Positions 1 to 11,397 of a stretch of DNA of 64,000 bases are shown piece by piece. The stretch's first letter is position 1. The number at the start of each line of letters is the position of its first letter. Source of the DNA: Cololabis saira (taxonomy: Eukaryota > Chordata > Actinopteri > Beloniformes > Belonidae); assembly GCF_033807715.1 (NCBI RefSeq), contig NC_084606.1, positions 34,069,861 to 34,133,860 on the forward strand. The letters run 5' to 3'. The notes under the pieces are model-generated. The model made no database searches, was not told the DNA's origin, and saw only the letters and a program-made list of their open reading frames with translations. A program made the translations under genes and the position numbers.

Positions 1-907
1 TGATCTGAACCTGGAACTAGTGAAGGACTACGAAGGGATAGAAGCAACAAAAATTATGCAAACTTTCTGGTTCTGTCTTATGCATTAGAGAGGAACTTCC
101 TTATATGGTCGTGGTATGGTGCACGCCCCTTCGGGAATCCGAACCAATCAGACGATGCTGAAATGAGAAAACCGGGTTTGGAGCTTTGGAAGTTGTGCAG
201 GTGGCAGAAATTAAAGTAAGATGACAAGAAATTGGCCTTAAAGACTCCAACAAGAGCCAATAACAGTAGACTCTCCCAAAAACAACAACAACGAACCAAA
301 TAAAATCAACAAAATGCAATTTTTTAAGAACATTCAAATTCTTTTAACATCAGGATAGCTTGATCCGGCCAAATCCGGCCAACTTCTGCAGCTTTTCCAG
401 CCCACTTTTTGCTGTTTATTTGTTTATTTAAAAGGATCCCCATTAGCTGAAGCCAAAATGAAAGCTAGTCTTCCTGGGGTCCAGACAATAAAATACAAAA
501 TCAAAGATACAATTTCAATTCATAAAGTACAACTGTGATTGACAACATTAGCTCATGTTGAGTCTGGCAGTCTAAAACTTCCCCCACATCCCCAAGACAT
601 GGCCCGTTTCTGGGCCTTTCGGGTCATGCTTGACCCCCACAATAGTGGCCGTATCCCAAGTCAAACTTCACTCAAGTTTGGTCCTCGAACGGGTTCATGC
701 AACACAGTCCGTTGACGTCTTCCCAGATTAGACCCCAAGGTTTCCACTATCTGGGTCCCATCCACTGGCTCTGCAGAAACACGCCAATAACTTTTTGATT
801 GGTCCAGAAACTAAAGCATGTTTTTGTGTACGGGTAATCAGAAAGCCGGATTCCTCTGCTAACAGCTGTCTACAAAACAAAAAGTGACCTCCTTCACCTC
901 CTAACAG
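1..907. other. keratin intron sequence with a LINE-tail-like repeat
   Basis: No exon was recognised before position 908. Around 415-530 there is a stretch resembling the 3' end of a fish LINE in reverse orientation: a short A-rich segment, then a 'ggatccccattagctg' motif and a 'cttcctggggtcc' motif. The rest is low-similarity AT-rich sequence. The keratin exon that starts at 908 makes this most likely intronic. Confidence 0.4.
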
Positions 908-2238
908 ATTGCGTCACTGGAGGCAGCGCTGCGCGACATCAACACGCGCTACAATATTGAGGTGGAGAAGTACAATGTGATGATCGTGAGGCTACAGGAG
1001 GAACTGACTCAGATCCGCAGCAACATCCAGCAGAACACGACCGAGTACAACACCCTGCTGAACATCAAGGTGAAGCTGGAGGCCGAGATCGCCGAGTACC
1101 GGAGGCTGCTGGAAGGCGAGGAGATGATGTGAGTACCAGGAAGCCCAAAAATACACTCTACAGTGAATGCAACACATAAAAGTGCACCATCGTCAGCTCT
1201 TTTGCATATAATAGTCAAACAAGCTTAATGCAAAACATGAAGCTTGATATGGAATGACGGCTCAAGTCACGGCCACTTATACCCTTTTCCACCAAACGGG
1301 TTCCAGAACTGGTTCTGGGCCGGTGCTGGTTCACAACTCGTTCAACTTGCGAACCAATTGAACCAGTTCTTTTACTCTTAACCTAATCAAACTATAAACA
1401 GTCGCTGGTAGCGGTTACCGGGCCAGCAGGTGTTTCCACACTGGCACCGTCCAGGTCCAGCCGGAGCCGGTTGGAGAGCGGCAGCTACGCTCATCGATTG
1501 CACCGCGTTTTCCAGACGGATCAATAGTTCAGTTGGCTTGTAGCCTTGTACGAGAAAAAGCAACAAGCGCCTACTTGTAGAAACTGAGGCTGGTCTTCCA
1601 GCCAACGGCTACCCCATTTTCCACCAAACCGGTTCCAGGGCTGGTTCTGGGCCGGTGCTGGTGCTGGTTCACAACTCGTTCAACTTGGGAACCAGCTGAG
1701 AACCGGTTTGTTTTTCCACAGCTTGGGTGCTAAGGGGAGCCACGTCATTACGTTGCTGTGTTTGCGTGAAAATTGAAGCAACAACAAGGTATTTGCTCTA
1801 ATAGGACTTGGTCCACTTAAAATGTCTCCGTCTCCCGGTCTTGCTATTGCCGTTGGTCTTAACAACTCTACCCCCCCCGCTTACGTAAGTGGTTCTTTCT
1901 TCTAGCCCAACAAAGAGTTGGAGCTACCTTGGAGTTTTCTGGCCCGGAGCCAGTTCTTTGTCAGTGGAAACAGAAAGCCCGGTTCCAAACTCAGCACTGG
2001 CCCAGAGCCAGCCTGGAACCGGTTTGGTGGAAAAACTTAGCGGTCCGATGTACGCGGAAACTGCTACTTAATTCGTGCTTATCTTCTGTTGTGCTTCTTT
2101 CTCCTTGTCAGTGAGGAGGACCCCAGTCAGAAGACGATCCAGACCAAGGTGGTGACCATCACGCAGACTCTGGTGGATGGCAAGCTGGTGTCCGAGAGCA
2201 AAGACGTCCAGGCCAGCGAAGAAGTTGAACCACTGTAA
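908..2238 (+). CDS. type I keratin (intermediate filament), last two coding exons, 5' end outside window
   Basis: Exon 908-1128 follows a CAG acceptor and ends at a GTGAGT donor. It is 221 bp, the usual size of the exon encoding the end of the type I keratin rod. It encodes the coil 2 end with the helix-termination motif ([15 protein letters not shown]). The next exon, 2112-2238, joins in phase and gives a short tail rich in T, K and E ([19 protein letters not shown]) ending in VEPL and TAA at 2236-2238. An AATAAA signal lies at 2259-2264. The product would pair with a type II keratin to form epithelial intermediate filaments. The sequence is clearly a type I keratin, of the krt18-like/simple-epithelial fish group by its tail; the exact paralog cannot be decided from two exons. 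The intron between the exons is repeat-filled. Confidence 0.85.
1280..2036. repeat. inverted-repeat element(s) inside the keratin intron
   Basis: The motif 'ttttccaccaaac(c)ggttcc' occurs at about 1285 and 1616, and its reverse complement (ggaaccggtttggtggaaaa) ends near 2036. Internal blocks such as 'ctggttctgggccggtgctggt' variants are repeated. This looks like a nonautonomous DNA transposon, possibly two nested or tandem copies. The superfamily was not assigned. Confidence 0.55.
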
Positions 2239-2659
2239 AAACAAGCTTTGCAACAAAAATAAACAGAACACAAGTCCCGGATCAGACCTTTTGAGTGTGT
2301 TTTCTTTTTTTCCAGCTTTAAATAAAGAAACAAAAAGATCTGTTGCTGCTTCAACTCTGAATGTTTTTTATAGAGCTACACTAATAAACAACCCTTAAAC
2401 CAATAGATCAACATTTCAAGAAGTGCTGTTTGCTTATTTTTCTTCTTGTCAAGATTGAGACAAAACATATTTACAGCCTGGTGTAACAAATAAACATATG
2501 AATGTAGTTCCTCTGTGGCATCACAATTACACTGGGGATGTTTATTAATAAAATTAAATAAAGCCTCAAATGTTTGCATGATTAGGGGCGTGGTCTAGGT
2601 TCAGCTACCGATCGCTTGGCACTTTCAGTTAATCTGAGTCCTGGGTTTTCAGTTAAAAG

Positions 2660-3362
2660 ATAAAAAGGAACAATTAAAGCTGCAAGCAGCGATGAACAGG
2701 CCCTCGCGTGTGCAATTTTCGCCAATAAAGGTCAAGGACTCAAAACTAAGTCCGATGACACCACCCATGACTCTTTATGTCAAACCATTCAAAAGTTATG
2801 GCAGAAAATAGGGACTATCAAATATCGACCAATCAGCTACTAGTATCACTTCCTGTTTAACGTTGAAGTTTGATGCGCCACGTCCACGCCATTTCACGAA
2901 AACACACTCATGGTTAACGTCTTTTGTGTCTCCTGAGCGAGGTTTATGTCGAACGGACGATACTGCTAGGAGTTCGTTAAAGTACGACACGTGAAAAAGG
3001 CAAATTGCGCCAAAATTAAACGATTAATTCAAAATGGCCGACTTCCTGTTCAGTTTCGGCGCCAAGAGACTTAAGTTGTGACATGATACAGGTGTGTACC
3101 GATTTTCGTGCATGTACGTCAAACCGTATTGTGGGGCTTGAGGCACAAAGTTTTCTAGGGGGCGCTGTTGAGCCATTAGGCCACGCCCATTAATGCAAAC
3201 CATTAAATATCAAATTTTTCGCTAGGCCTGGCTTGCGTGCAAAATTTGGTGACTTTTGGGGCACGTTTAGGGGGGCAAAAAGGCTCTCAGTTCGTCAGAA
3301 GAAAGACAAAAACTTCTACAGATACAATAGGGCCATCGCACTGTCAGTGCTCGGGCCCTAAT
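2660..3362. repeat. interspersed repeat of unassigned class
   Basis: This stretch starts with 'aaagctgcaagcagcgatga' and ends with 'cactgtcagtgctcgggccc'. I recognise both edges as those of a very common fish interspersed repeat. It has no ORF and no clear terminal inverted repeats, so the class is left open. Confidence 0.5.
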
Positions 3363-3723
3363 GATACTTAGGTTTATAATTGTTTCATATTTACTAACAG
3401 TATTTCTAAGTAGTGTTATGGCTCCCTGCTGCTGTGGGCTATAAGCACTGTTATCCTCCCGCCCTCTGGTGATTGGCTACACTGCAGCCTCTGATGAGCC
3501 CCCCCCCCATCTCTCTAACAAGAGACGTGATCACATGTGAGAATCATGCGTGAATACGAAACCATCTGTACGTGAGGTTGTGCTGACAGATGATCTGAAG
3601 TTTAATAGTTTAGGAATTTATCCCAAGAGTTGTTTCATCTTTTAACACTTGTAAAAAAAAAAAAATGATTTAAATGAGAACTTTTATTCATTTGTCACAG
3701 CTACTGGTTGTAAAGGTCTGTGC

Positions 3724-4112
3724 TCAGACTCTTCCTTCACTGTTATTCTGTAACGCCAGCCCTGGCACGTATGGAACAGCTGCTTTGAGACCGATTTTGC
3801 CATTTATGTTTATTTCCCCGAGCAAGTCAGGTGGTGCCCTGTTTTGATAGTTTTTCTTGATGACCCACCATAAGAATAACTGACCCAGCACCTCCTTTGT
3901 GGCAAAACGATAAGCAGGATCCGTATGAACAATTGTTTGGTAAGCCAGAAGCAGAGCTTTGAACTTGATGCGCTGCAACTGGAAGCCATTGCAGAGAGAA
4001 CAGTGAGTGAAATGGAGCTCTCTTGGGCTGCTTGAAGACCAGAGATGCTGTGGGAGAGGTTTAACCGAGCATGCAGGGAGGCCGACCAACAAGGAATTAT
4101 CATAATCTATAC
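3724..4112 (-). pseudogene. L2-type LINE reverse transcriptase C-terminal remnant
   Basis: The minus-strand translation reads DYDNSLLVGLPACSVKPL and then QRIKFKALLLAYQT. These correspond to the well-known 'DYCNSLLAGLP' and 'RIxFKxLLLxYK' blocks near the end of L2-like LINE polymerases. Several frameshifts separate the blocks. The remnant ends at about 4112, exactly where similarity between the two ZP duplication units begins, so it is close to the duplication breakpoint. Confidence 0.7.
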
Positions 4113-4189
4113 TGGTGTATTGCACAAGTCTGTTTTGAGGGTCTATCCTACAAAATACACACGAGACCAACAACTTTAAGAAAAACAGC

Positions 4190-4195
4190 TTTATT
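4190..4195 (-). terminator. polyadenylation signal of ZP copy 1
   Basis: AATAAA on the minus strand, 38 nt past the TGA of copy 1. The identical context occurs in copy 2. Confidence 0.7.
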
Positions 4196-4232
4196 AAATT
4201 CTTCAGTTCTATTTAAAAGTCAAGTCTCCCAC

Positions 4233-7200
4233 TCAACCCAGGACAGCAGTTTGCTTAACTTGCATGTGTCCTTTTGTGCCTGCAAGGGACAGAAACAAGG
4301 GTTAAGAGAGCACAAACATCTCAAAGCTAAACTGCAAATGCTCACCTTTCCCAGAAGGACCACCAGGATTATAAACTCTTGAGACCTTGATGTAACGAGT
4401 TGCTGGGAAGTAAGCAGGCAGGTGCATGACGGGCATTCTAGTTCTTTGGGGAGAAGCTGTTGTCTGAAGTTCTGTAGTGGGCTCAGGACTTGGTGGCCCT
4501 GGGAGAGAAGGCCAGTTATATTGCATCCCAATATGGGTGAGGCACAGGGCAAGAACACACTACCTGCTGTGGGCTGCACAGTGTGGGTGATGGCGCCAAC
4601 ACCTTCCATGTCAGATTCAAATGTGTATACCGAGAACAGGCGGTAGAGGCCAGCCAGAGGATATGTGCACTGTACAGTCACCCTGCAAGACATTAAGCAG
4701 CATCATTTTGCAACACAAACAGAACCAGCTTAAGAACTTGCAAGCGAGTACATACCCCTCAGTAACATTTTCAGAAGCAAAAGCAATCGTGTTGAGGCTG
4801 TAGAAAATCTTGTTATGGTATGTCACATTGCCCTTGATAAGCTGGAAAAAGTGGAACCATGTTGAGGCCACGTGAAACAAGGAACGCTCATATTCATTTG
4901 CATTTTGGACAAGCCCTACCTTGACTACGGCACCACAGCTGTTGACTGGGAAAGAGAAGAGCACTCTGCTACCATTACTTTCTTTGGCTTGACAGTGTTC
5001 GTTCCTGAGGTGGAAACTTGCTGGGATCCGCCCACTTGGGATGATTGTGGACAGGTCAGCCACCACAGTCATCGTCCCATCAGTGGAGCACACTGCAGAG
5101 AAGATGAATTTAAGCCTCTGACCTACCTGCAAGGTCCCTACCTCATTGCCCAAACTATGTCCTTACTGATGAACTCTCTGGATGGGAAAGAACATGTCTT
5201 GACACTGGATGCCTGGACCTCTGATGTCTCTCCATCCCTCATAAGGATCTCAAATGTGCCAAGGAAGCTCTCCAAAGTAAGATTCTGCAAAAAAAAACAC
5301 CTCATTTAATTTCTATCAGCAATGAGGGCACACACCTTGCAGGTCTATTGCCCTCACCCTGTATTCATAGCCACGAGTGAAGAGTGGAACATCAAGCAGC
5401 AGCGTCTGGCTATTGTTGGTCATGATGTAGCCACGCTCAGCCGCCAGTGCTGACGTTAGCAGGTCAGAACCGATGCTGATCTCCCACAGGTAGTCAAAAG
5501 GCCGGTAGTCAAGCTTGAAGCTGATGCCAGATGATGTGCAGTTGCTTTCAAAGACTGGAGGAGCTATCCAATACAGCGTGGTGATTAATGGGTAAAGCCA
5601 TAACTAGAGCAAGCCATCTTTAAATACAGGCTCAAGACTTACAGACATCCAGTAGTGCCACAGATGATGCTGTGTGGTAGTAAGATTCACTTCCAGGCAT
5701 AGTCAGCGTGTAGTTGATGTCCAGCTTGTGCAACATAGCTGCATGTTCCCTGGAGAACTGAGAGGGGACATAGGGTGAACCAGCATGATAGCAAAAGGAT
5801 GTCACAGCACATGTGTCCAAAGACAGTTACCTCCTGTACGACAACTGGGTCGTCAAAGGGCACCTTCAGAGTGTAGCTGTGGGTGTTGTTGGGTTCAGCC
5901 GCTTCTGTGAGGATGATGCTTTCATTGCTGAAGGGCACACTAAAGTCATGCCCATTCAACTGGACTGAGGTCAAGGCCACATCTACAGGGATATGCCCAA
6001 GGTAGATGGTGAAAATTCCCTCTTCCAGGATGGTTTTGTCTTCAATGACAAGCTCACAGGGCAGTAGCGGAGTAACCACAATCCTGTGACATCTGATCAC
6101 GGTCTCTTTGTAATCCTCATCTATCAACACTTGCTTGAAGTAGAAATGGAAGATGTAGAACTCGAAGATGGCACCCTTCACAAAGCTCTGAAACGCATGG
6201 ACAGCATTGAGGAAAAAGATTGAGGGGGAGGTTAAACAGGTGTAACAGCTACATGTCACCTCCATTACCTTCTTGTACCCTCCCTCAGCATTATATGGGA
6301 TACCAATGTGGATTGTGGTGTTGTGTTTCTTCATGAAGCCTCTCTGCTCTGTAGCTGCCTGCTCCACAAAGTCACCATTTAGTCCCACACTGATCTGTGA
6401 GTCACCAAGACTGGGATACAGAGCTTCTGGGGTCTCCCATGTCATGTAGCCACCATCGTGTGAAGCTTCATCTGTTCAGATAACAAGTTCACATCTTTAT
6501 GAAGAAAACTGGAGTTGCACAAGCTCAGCTAGAACCAGAGTCACGTACATGTAGAGCAAGCAGCCACTAGATCAACCATGAGGACAACCCAGCTTTGTCT
6601 GGAGAACACACTGGCATGGACCACCTCTACTGGAACACCATTCACCTGCACAGACACATTACTTGAAGCCCATTTGAAACTGCTGCTTGGCCCATAGTAA
6701 AACACTCGCCATTTTACCTCTGTGCTGTACGAGTCAGGTTGTCCATACGGTGTACGAAATACGATCCGCCCATGCTTCATGTCAAACATGTAATCCTGCT
6801 CATAAGCCTTAGACAAGTTCATGGGCAACACCTGCTCATCTGGTTTTTGAAAGATCACCTGCCAGCCTGAGGAGGAGCTGCTCATCTGATGGGGAAGGGT
6901 AACTTCAGTAAACATAAAATGGTAACCAAGTCTTTAGCTGCAATACCATCCAGATATCTTTACAACTGCAATCTTTGATTGCCCTATAAAGAGTTAATGT
7001 CTTCACATAGTGGAATTGATACATACAGGTCTGAGAAGGTTCCAGTCACTCATCCCTGCAAAGCACCCAACTTCACCCTGCACAGAAACCTGCAGAGAAG
7101 ACCATGTTAAGACACTCATGAACTGGCACATTAAAGTTTGATGGTTATGCCCCAAACTTACTTCCATGTAGTTGACCTCACAAGAAACCTCCCTGGGAGA

Positions 7201-7899
7201 CCAGGGGAGTTGGGGAAAACAGGTCTTGTTCAATCCAAAGCTGGTGTCCTCACCATTAAGAGTTGTGATCAGGTTAAAACTGAATGTGTACCCATCATCC
7301 TGTCAATAGAAGCATAGGAGGTTTTCTGGCCAACTTCACGAGGTTGCAGAAACTCATGCATCTCCAGGTTTATACATACTTCCTTTTCTGTGTGACAGCT
7401 GAAGTAAGAGGCTCTGAGCTCCACAAGGCCCAGGAAAGTGAGAACGCTGAGGGTGTAGCCACACGCTGCTGCATACTGTGCAGTGAGGGCATACACACCT
7501 GTCCTGTCTGAGAGCACGTCACAAGTTAAGCACCTCGAGTTACATCAAGAATATAACAATGCCTTCACAAATTGTGACTCACCAACAGCCTCAAAGTGAG
7601 GATCTTCTCCAGTGACGGCGAGATCAACAGCTATCATGAAGTAACGATCATGACACTCCATTTGAAGAACTCCTGAGGACAAATAAGTTCCATATAACCA
7701 AGAGCTCTACTAAATTATTTTACACCACAGATGTTTACCAACCTTCCGCAAGATCACCACATCTTGCAACTGACCACATAGACAGGATCAAGACCACACT
7801 GTAACAGAAGCATAGGTGACAAGTATTAACTGGTTGTGGTATATTCTGTTTGGGGACTTGCATCTCAATAACATACCCAAAGCTAAACTTGAAAGCCAT
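4233..7899 (-). CDS. ZP-domain egg envelope protein, ZPAX-like, copy 1
   Basis: Secreted zona-pellucida-family protein expected in the oocyte envelope (ZP module polymerises through ZP-N and ZP-C). Exons, 5' to 3': 7899-7877, 7798-7743, 7672-7583, 7507-7380, 7299-7162, 7089-7027, 6885-6718, 6645-6549, 6471-6269, 6187-5831, 5757-5643, 5563-5358, 5284-5167, 5122-4920, 4841-4756, 4682-4564, 4498-4346, 4279-4233. All borders are GT/AG and all phases agree; total 2370 nt, 789 aa. The first two exons encode a signal peptide (MAFKFSFGVVLILSMWSVA). Then comes the N-terminal block ECHDRYFMIAVDL with conserved Cys, CFPQLPWSPREVSCEVNYME, several N-glycosylation sequons, a ZP-N-like region (SNCTSSGISFKLDYRP), the ZP-C region (VNSCGAVVK, VQCTYP) and a short tail ending AVLG. 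No transmembrane segment or obvious furin site is seen. A polyadenylation signal lies at 4190-4195. The ZPAX assignment rests on family recognition, not on a search. Confidence 0.85.
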
Positions 7900-8032
7900 A
7901 GCTGCTGATGAATGGTCAGTGTCTAACGCTAGCACAGCTGCTAGCAAACTACACCTACTGACCAACACAAGCTCAAGTAAAGCACTTGTTCCTGACCAGA
8001 CAGGCACCATGTAGCACAGCCTTACACACCAG

Positions 8033-8120
8033 CTTTTATGAGCCCATTCCTTCATCAGCCAAACAATCAATCGATCAGGAACCTACACAGGTGCAGCTGT
8101 GCAGTCTTCTTGCACAGGTG
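8033..8120 (-). promoter_or_regulatory. putative oocyte promoter of ZP copy 1: TATA-like box and three E-boxes
   Basis: Upstream of the start codon (7899) on the minus strand lies a TATA-like CATAAAAG (8033-8040). Beyond it are E-boxes at 8088-8093 (CAGGTG), 8094-8099 (CAGCTG) and 8115-8120 (CAGGTG). ZP genes in vertebrates are classically driven by FIGLA through a proximal E-box, so the cluster at a similar distance is suggestive. The link to FIGLA is inference. Confidence 0.5.
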
Positions 8121-8129
8121 ATGTGATCA

Positions 8130-9169
8130 TATTAGGATGGCAAACGTCCCAAACAGAAATATAACACATGGGAGTTAATCCCCATGATCAATATGAAAGA
8201 TTTTAATCGGGATACTCAATTTTAAAGCAGACATTTTGATTCTTTCTAACAACACAAGTGATTCTTGCTATTAGATATTTCAATACGGCCTCCATAACTC
8301 TTGTAAATGAATTGTGGTAATGCTACTACTCCCTTCAATAATCCTTTGACTATGAATAAATGTACATTTAAAGCGTCAATAGGGTTTATTATTACAATAT
8401 TTGAACACCTAAAACTAATACAATAATACTAATACATTACAATGATCGCTCCAGCATCCTGATACATCAGAGCATGAGTTGTAGCAGTATGGAGACAGAC
8501 GTCCACGTGACTCACACTGACATTAAAGAAAAAGACAACCAGAGGTTCAGTTCTGTTTTCAAATTAATTAATTTGTTTTTACTATTCTGATTTTTTTTCT
8601 CTCCCATTTGTCTTTTATCACAGGTAGGTTTTTCCTTCTAGCTTTAACTCCATCGGTGATGACCTCATCCTTTTTAAGGATATAGTTCATTATTTCATTA
8701 CATGATTTTATCTTCTGTTTATTCTCTAAAATCTGTTACTGAACAAATGTGAGCAAATGAGCTACCTCTGGTGTAGTAGTTTGTAGATGTACTACATGAG
8801 AAGATTCTCCGCTACGTCCCAGTATCTCTTCTCCCTCTGCTTAGAACATGCAAGCAAGGGGAAAAAACAAATGTTCATCTTCTTTGTCTAGGTACAAATA
8901 ATATAAATAATGTAACATCGGTATATGATTGATGAACAAACTTGTGCTGTAATGACGTGGAATCTGAATGATTTCTGAGCCTCAGGAGGCCCTTTTTTTG
9001 AAAAGTGGTAGAATGACCACTACGTGAACAGATACCTATTAGATCTCTGTTGAATGTAAAAGGGAAAAAAGAACAAAAATACATATAAAATGATTTTATG
9101 TTTTAGTAGATTATTGGACACTTGTGGGAGAGGGTGATTCTTTTTGATGTGAATCTGGGGCTTTGCAAC
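8130..9169. other. duplicated upstream region of ZP copy 1, no gene seen
   Basis: AT-rich sequence with no recognised exon. It is nearly identical to 19265-20325, so it belongs to the duplicated unit and may hold shared regulatory DNA. Confidence 0.5.
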
Positions 9170-9807
9170 CAGAGGTGTCAAGTAACGAAGTACAAATACT
9201 TTGTTACCTTACTTAAGTAGAAATTTTGGTTATCTATACTTCACTGGAGTAATTTTACTTTTACTCCTTACATTTTCACGCAATTATCTGTACTTTTTAC
9301 TCCTTACATTTTAAAAACAGCCTCGTTACTCTATTTCATTTCGGCCTTTAAAAAAAACTATCCAGTTAAATTGCTCCATCCGGATAGAGTGAATTTGGTT
9401 GTGGTTGTTTCAGATGTTCTTGTCCAGTTTTGTTCTTACATCCGTCGTCCTCAGATTCCTGCAACTAAACATGGATGTACATTCCAATAAAGGTTAGGAT
9501 AAATGATAACATGCCTCTGAAGTTTGACTTTTTGCACCATTACAATACTTATAGGCAACTAGTCATCATATCTCCTGCTCTCTGAAACACACGTTAATGC
9601 TCAATAGTACACATATATGGTTCTTTAATATATTTGCATTATACTAAGATGCATTCATTTTCAATGGCTTTTGTCCTTAATGGCTTTTTTCCCCCCTTAC
9701 ATTACTTTTACTTTTATACTTTAAGTAGTTTTGAAACCAGTACTTTTACTTGAGTAAAAAACTTGAGTTGATACTTCAACAGGAGTATTTTTAAACTCTA
9801 GTATCTA
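9170..9807. mobile_element. hAT-like element of family A, copy A1, truncated by Tc1
   Basis: It begins with CAGAGGTGTCAAGTAACGAA after TTTGCAAC, exactly as in the full copy at 20326. It runs to 'ctctagtatcta', where a Tc1 element takes over. The family's right terminus and the second target-site copy are missing here. Confidence 0.8.
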
Positions 9808-11397
9808 CAGGTAAAAGCCAGTAAATTAGAATATTTTGAAAAACTTGATTTATTTCAGTAATTGCAGTCAAAAGGTGTAACTTGTACATTATATGTATTC
9901 ATTGCACACAGACTGATGCATTCAAATGTTTATTTCATTTAATTGTGATGATTTGAAGTGCCAACAAATGAAATTCCAAAATTCTGTGTGTCACAAAATT
10001 AGAATATCACTTAAGGCAAATACAAAAAAGGGATTTTTAGAAATGTTGGCCAACTGAAAAGTATGAAAATGAAAAATATGAGCATGTACAATACTCAATA
10101 CTTGGTTGGAGCTCCTTTTGCCTCAATTACTGCATTAATGCGGCGTGGCATGGAGTCGATGAGTTTCTGGCACTGCTCAGGTGTTATGAGAGCCCAGGTT
10201 GCTCTGATAGTGGCCTTCAACTCTTCTGCGTTCTTGGGTCTGGCATTCTGCATCTTCCTTTTCACAATACCCCACAGATTTTCTATGGGGCTAAGATCAG
10301 GGGAGTTGGCTGGCCAATTTAGAACAGAAATACCATGGTCCGTAAACCAGGCACGGGTAGATTTTGCGCTGTGTGAAGGCGCCAAGTCCTGTTGGAACTT
10401 GAAATCTCCATCTCCATAGAGCAGGTCAGCAGCAGGAAGCATGAAGTGCTCTAAAACTTGCTGGTAGACTGCTGCGTTGACCCTGGATCTCAGGAAACAG
10501 AGTGGACCGACACCAGCAGATGACATGGCACCCCAAACCATCACTGATGGTGGAAACTTTACACTAGACTTCAGGCAACGTGGATCCTGTGCCTCTCCTG
10601 TCCTCCTCCAGACTCTGGGACCTCGATTTCCAAAGGAAATGCAAAATTTGTTTTCGTCAGAAAACATGACTTTGGACCACTCAGCAGCAGTCCAGCTCTT
10701 TTTTTCCTTAGCCCAGATTGAGGCTTTTCGCGCTGTTTCTTGGTCAACAGTGGCTTGACACGAGGTATGCGGCAGTTGAAACCCATGTCTTTCAAGCGTC
10801 TCTTGGTGGTGGATCTTGAAGCTCCAGCAGCTGTCCACTCCTTGTGAATCTCCCCCACATTTTTGAATGGGGTTTTTTTCACAAACTTGACCAGGGCGCG
10901 GTGATCCCTATCGCTTGAACACTTTTTCTTACCAGTTTTTCCTTCCCTTTGCCTCTCCATTAATGTGTTTGGACACAGGGCTCTGAGAACAGCCAGCCTC
11001 TTCAGCAATAACCTTTGTGTCTTGCCCTCCTTGTTACTGACGATGGTCGCCTTTTGGACAGCTGTCAAATCTGAAGTCTTCCCCACGTTTGTGTAGGCTT
11101 CAGAACTGGACTGAGAGACCATTTAAAGCCCTTTGCAGGTGTTTTGAGTTAATCAGCTGATTAGTTTGTGGCACCAGGTGTCTTCAAAATGTAACCCTTA
11201 CACAATATTCTAATTTTGTGACACGGAATTTTGGATTTTCATGTATTGCCACTTCTAATCATCAAAATTAAATGAAATAAACATTTGAATGCATCAGTCT
11301 GTGTGCAATGAATACATATAATGTACAAGTTACACCTTTTACCTGCAATTACTGAAATAAATCAGGTTTTTCAAAACATTCTAATTTACTGGATCTG
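9808..11397. mobile_element. Tc1/mariner element with about 200-bp inverted repeats
   Basis: The left end (9808 onward) and the right end (to 11397) are inverted copies of about 200 bp, with 'ccagtaaattagaat' near each tip and an inner 'acaaaattagaatat' repeat. This is the IR/DR layout of Tc1. TA dinucleotides flank it (9806-9807 and 11398-11399). The left flank is a hAT family A copy and the right flank is a Tigger-type transposase gene, so the two flanks do not belong to one interrupted sequence. Confidence 0.9.
10095..11122 (-). pseudogene. Tc1 transposase, frameshifted
   Basis: About 1.03 kb, the usual size for a 340-aa Tc1 transposase. The N-terminal part starts with MVSQSSSEAYTNVGKT and the DDE domain is intact in its own frame: SDENKF, then FQQDLAPSHSA, then SPDLSPIENLW, the DD34E pattern. 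The helix-turn-helix part (EEAGCSQSPVSKHING) is in a different frame from its surroundings, and another shift occurs near 10735 after TKKQREK. The element therefore cannot encode its own active transposase. Confidence 0.9.

Noticed and set aside
5687..6445. 252-residue continuous frame through several ZP exons and introns
   Set aside because: It reads through introns that happen to lack stops; splice sites and paralog comparison give the shorter exons.
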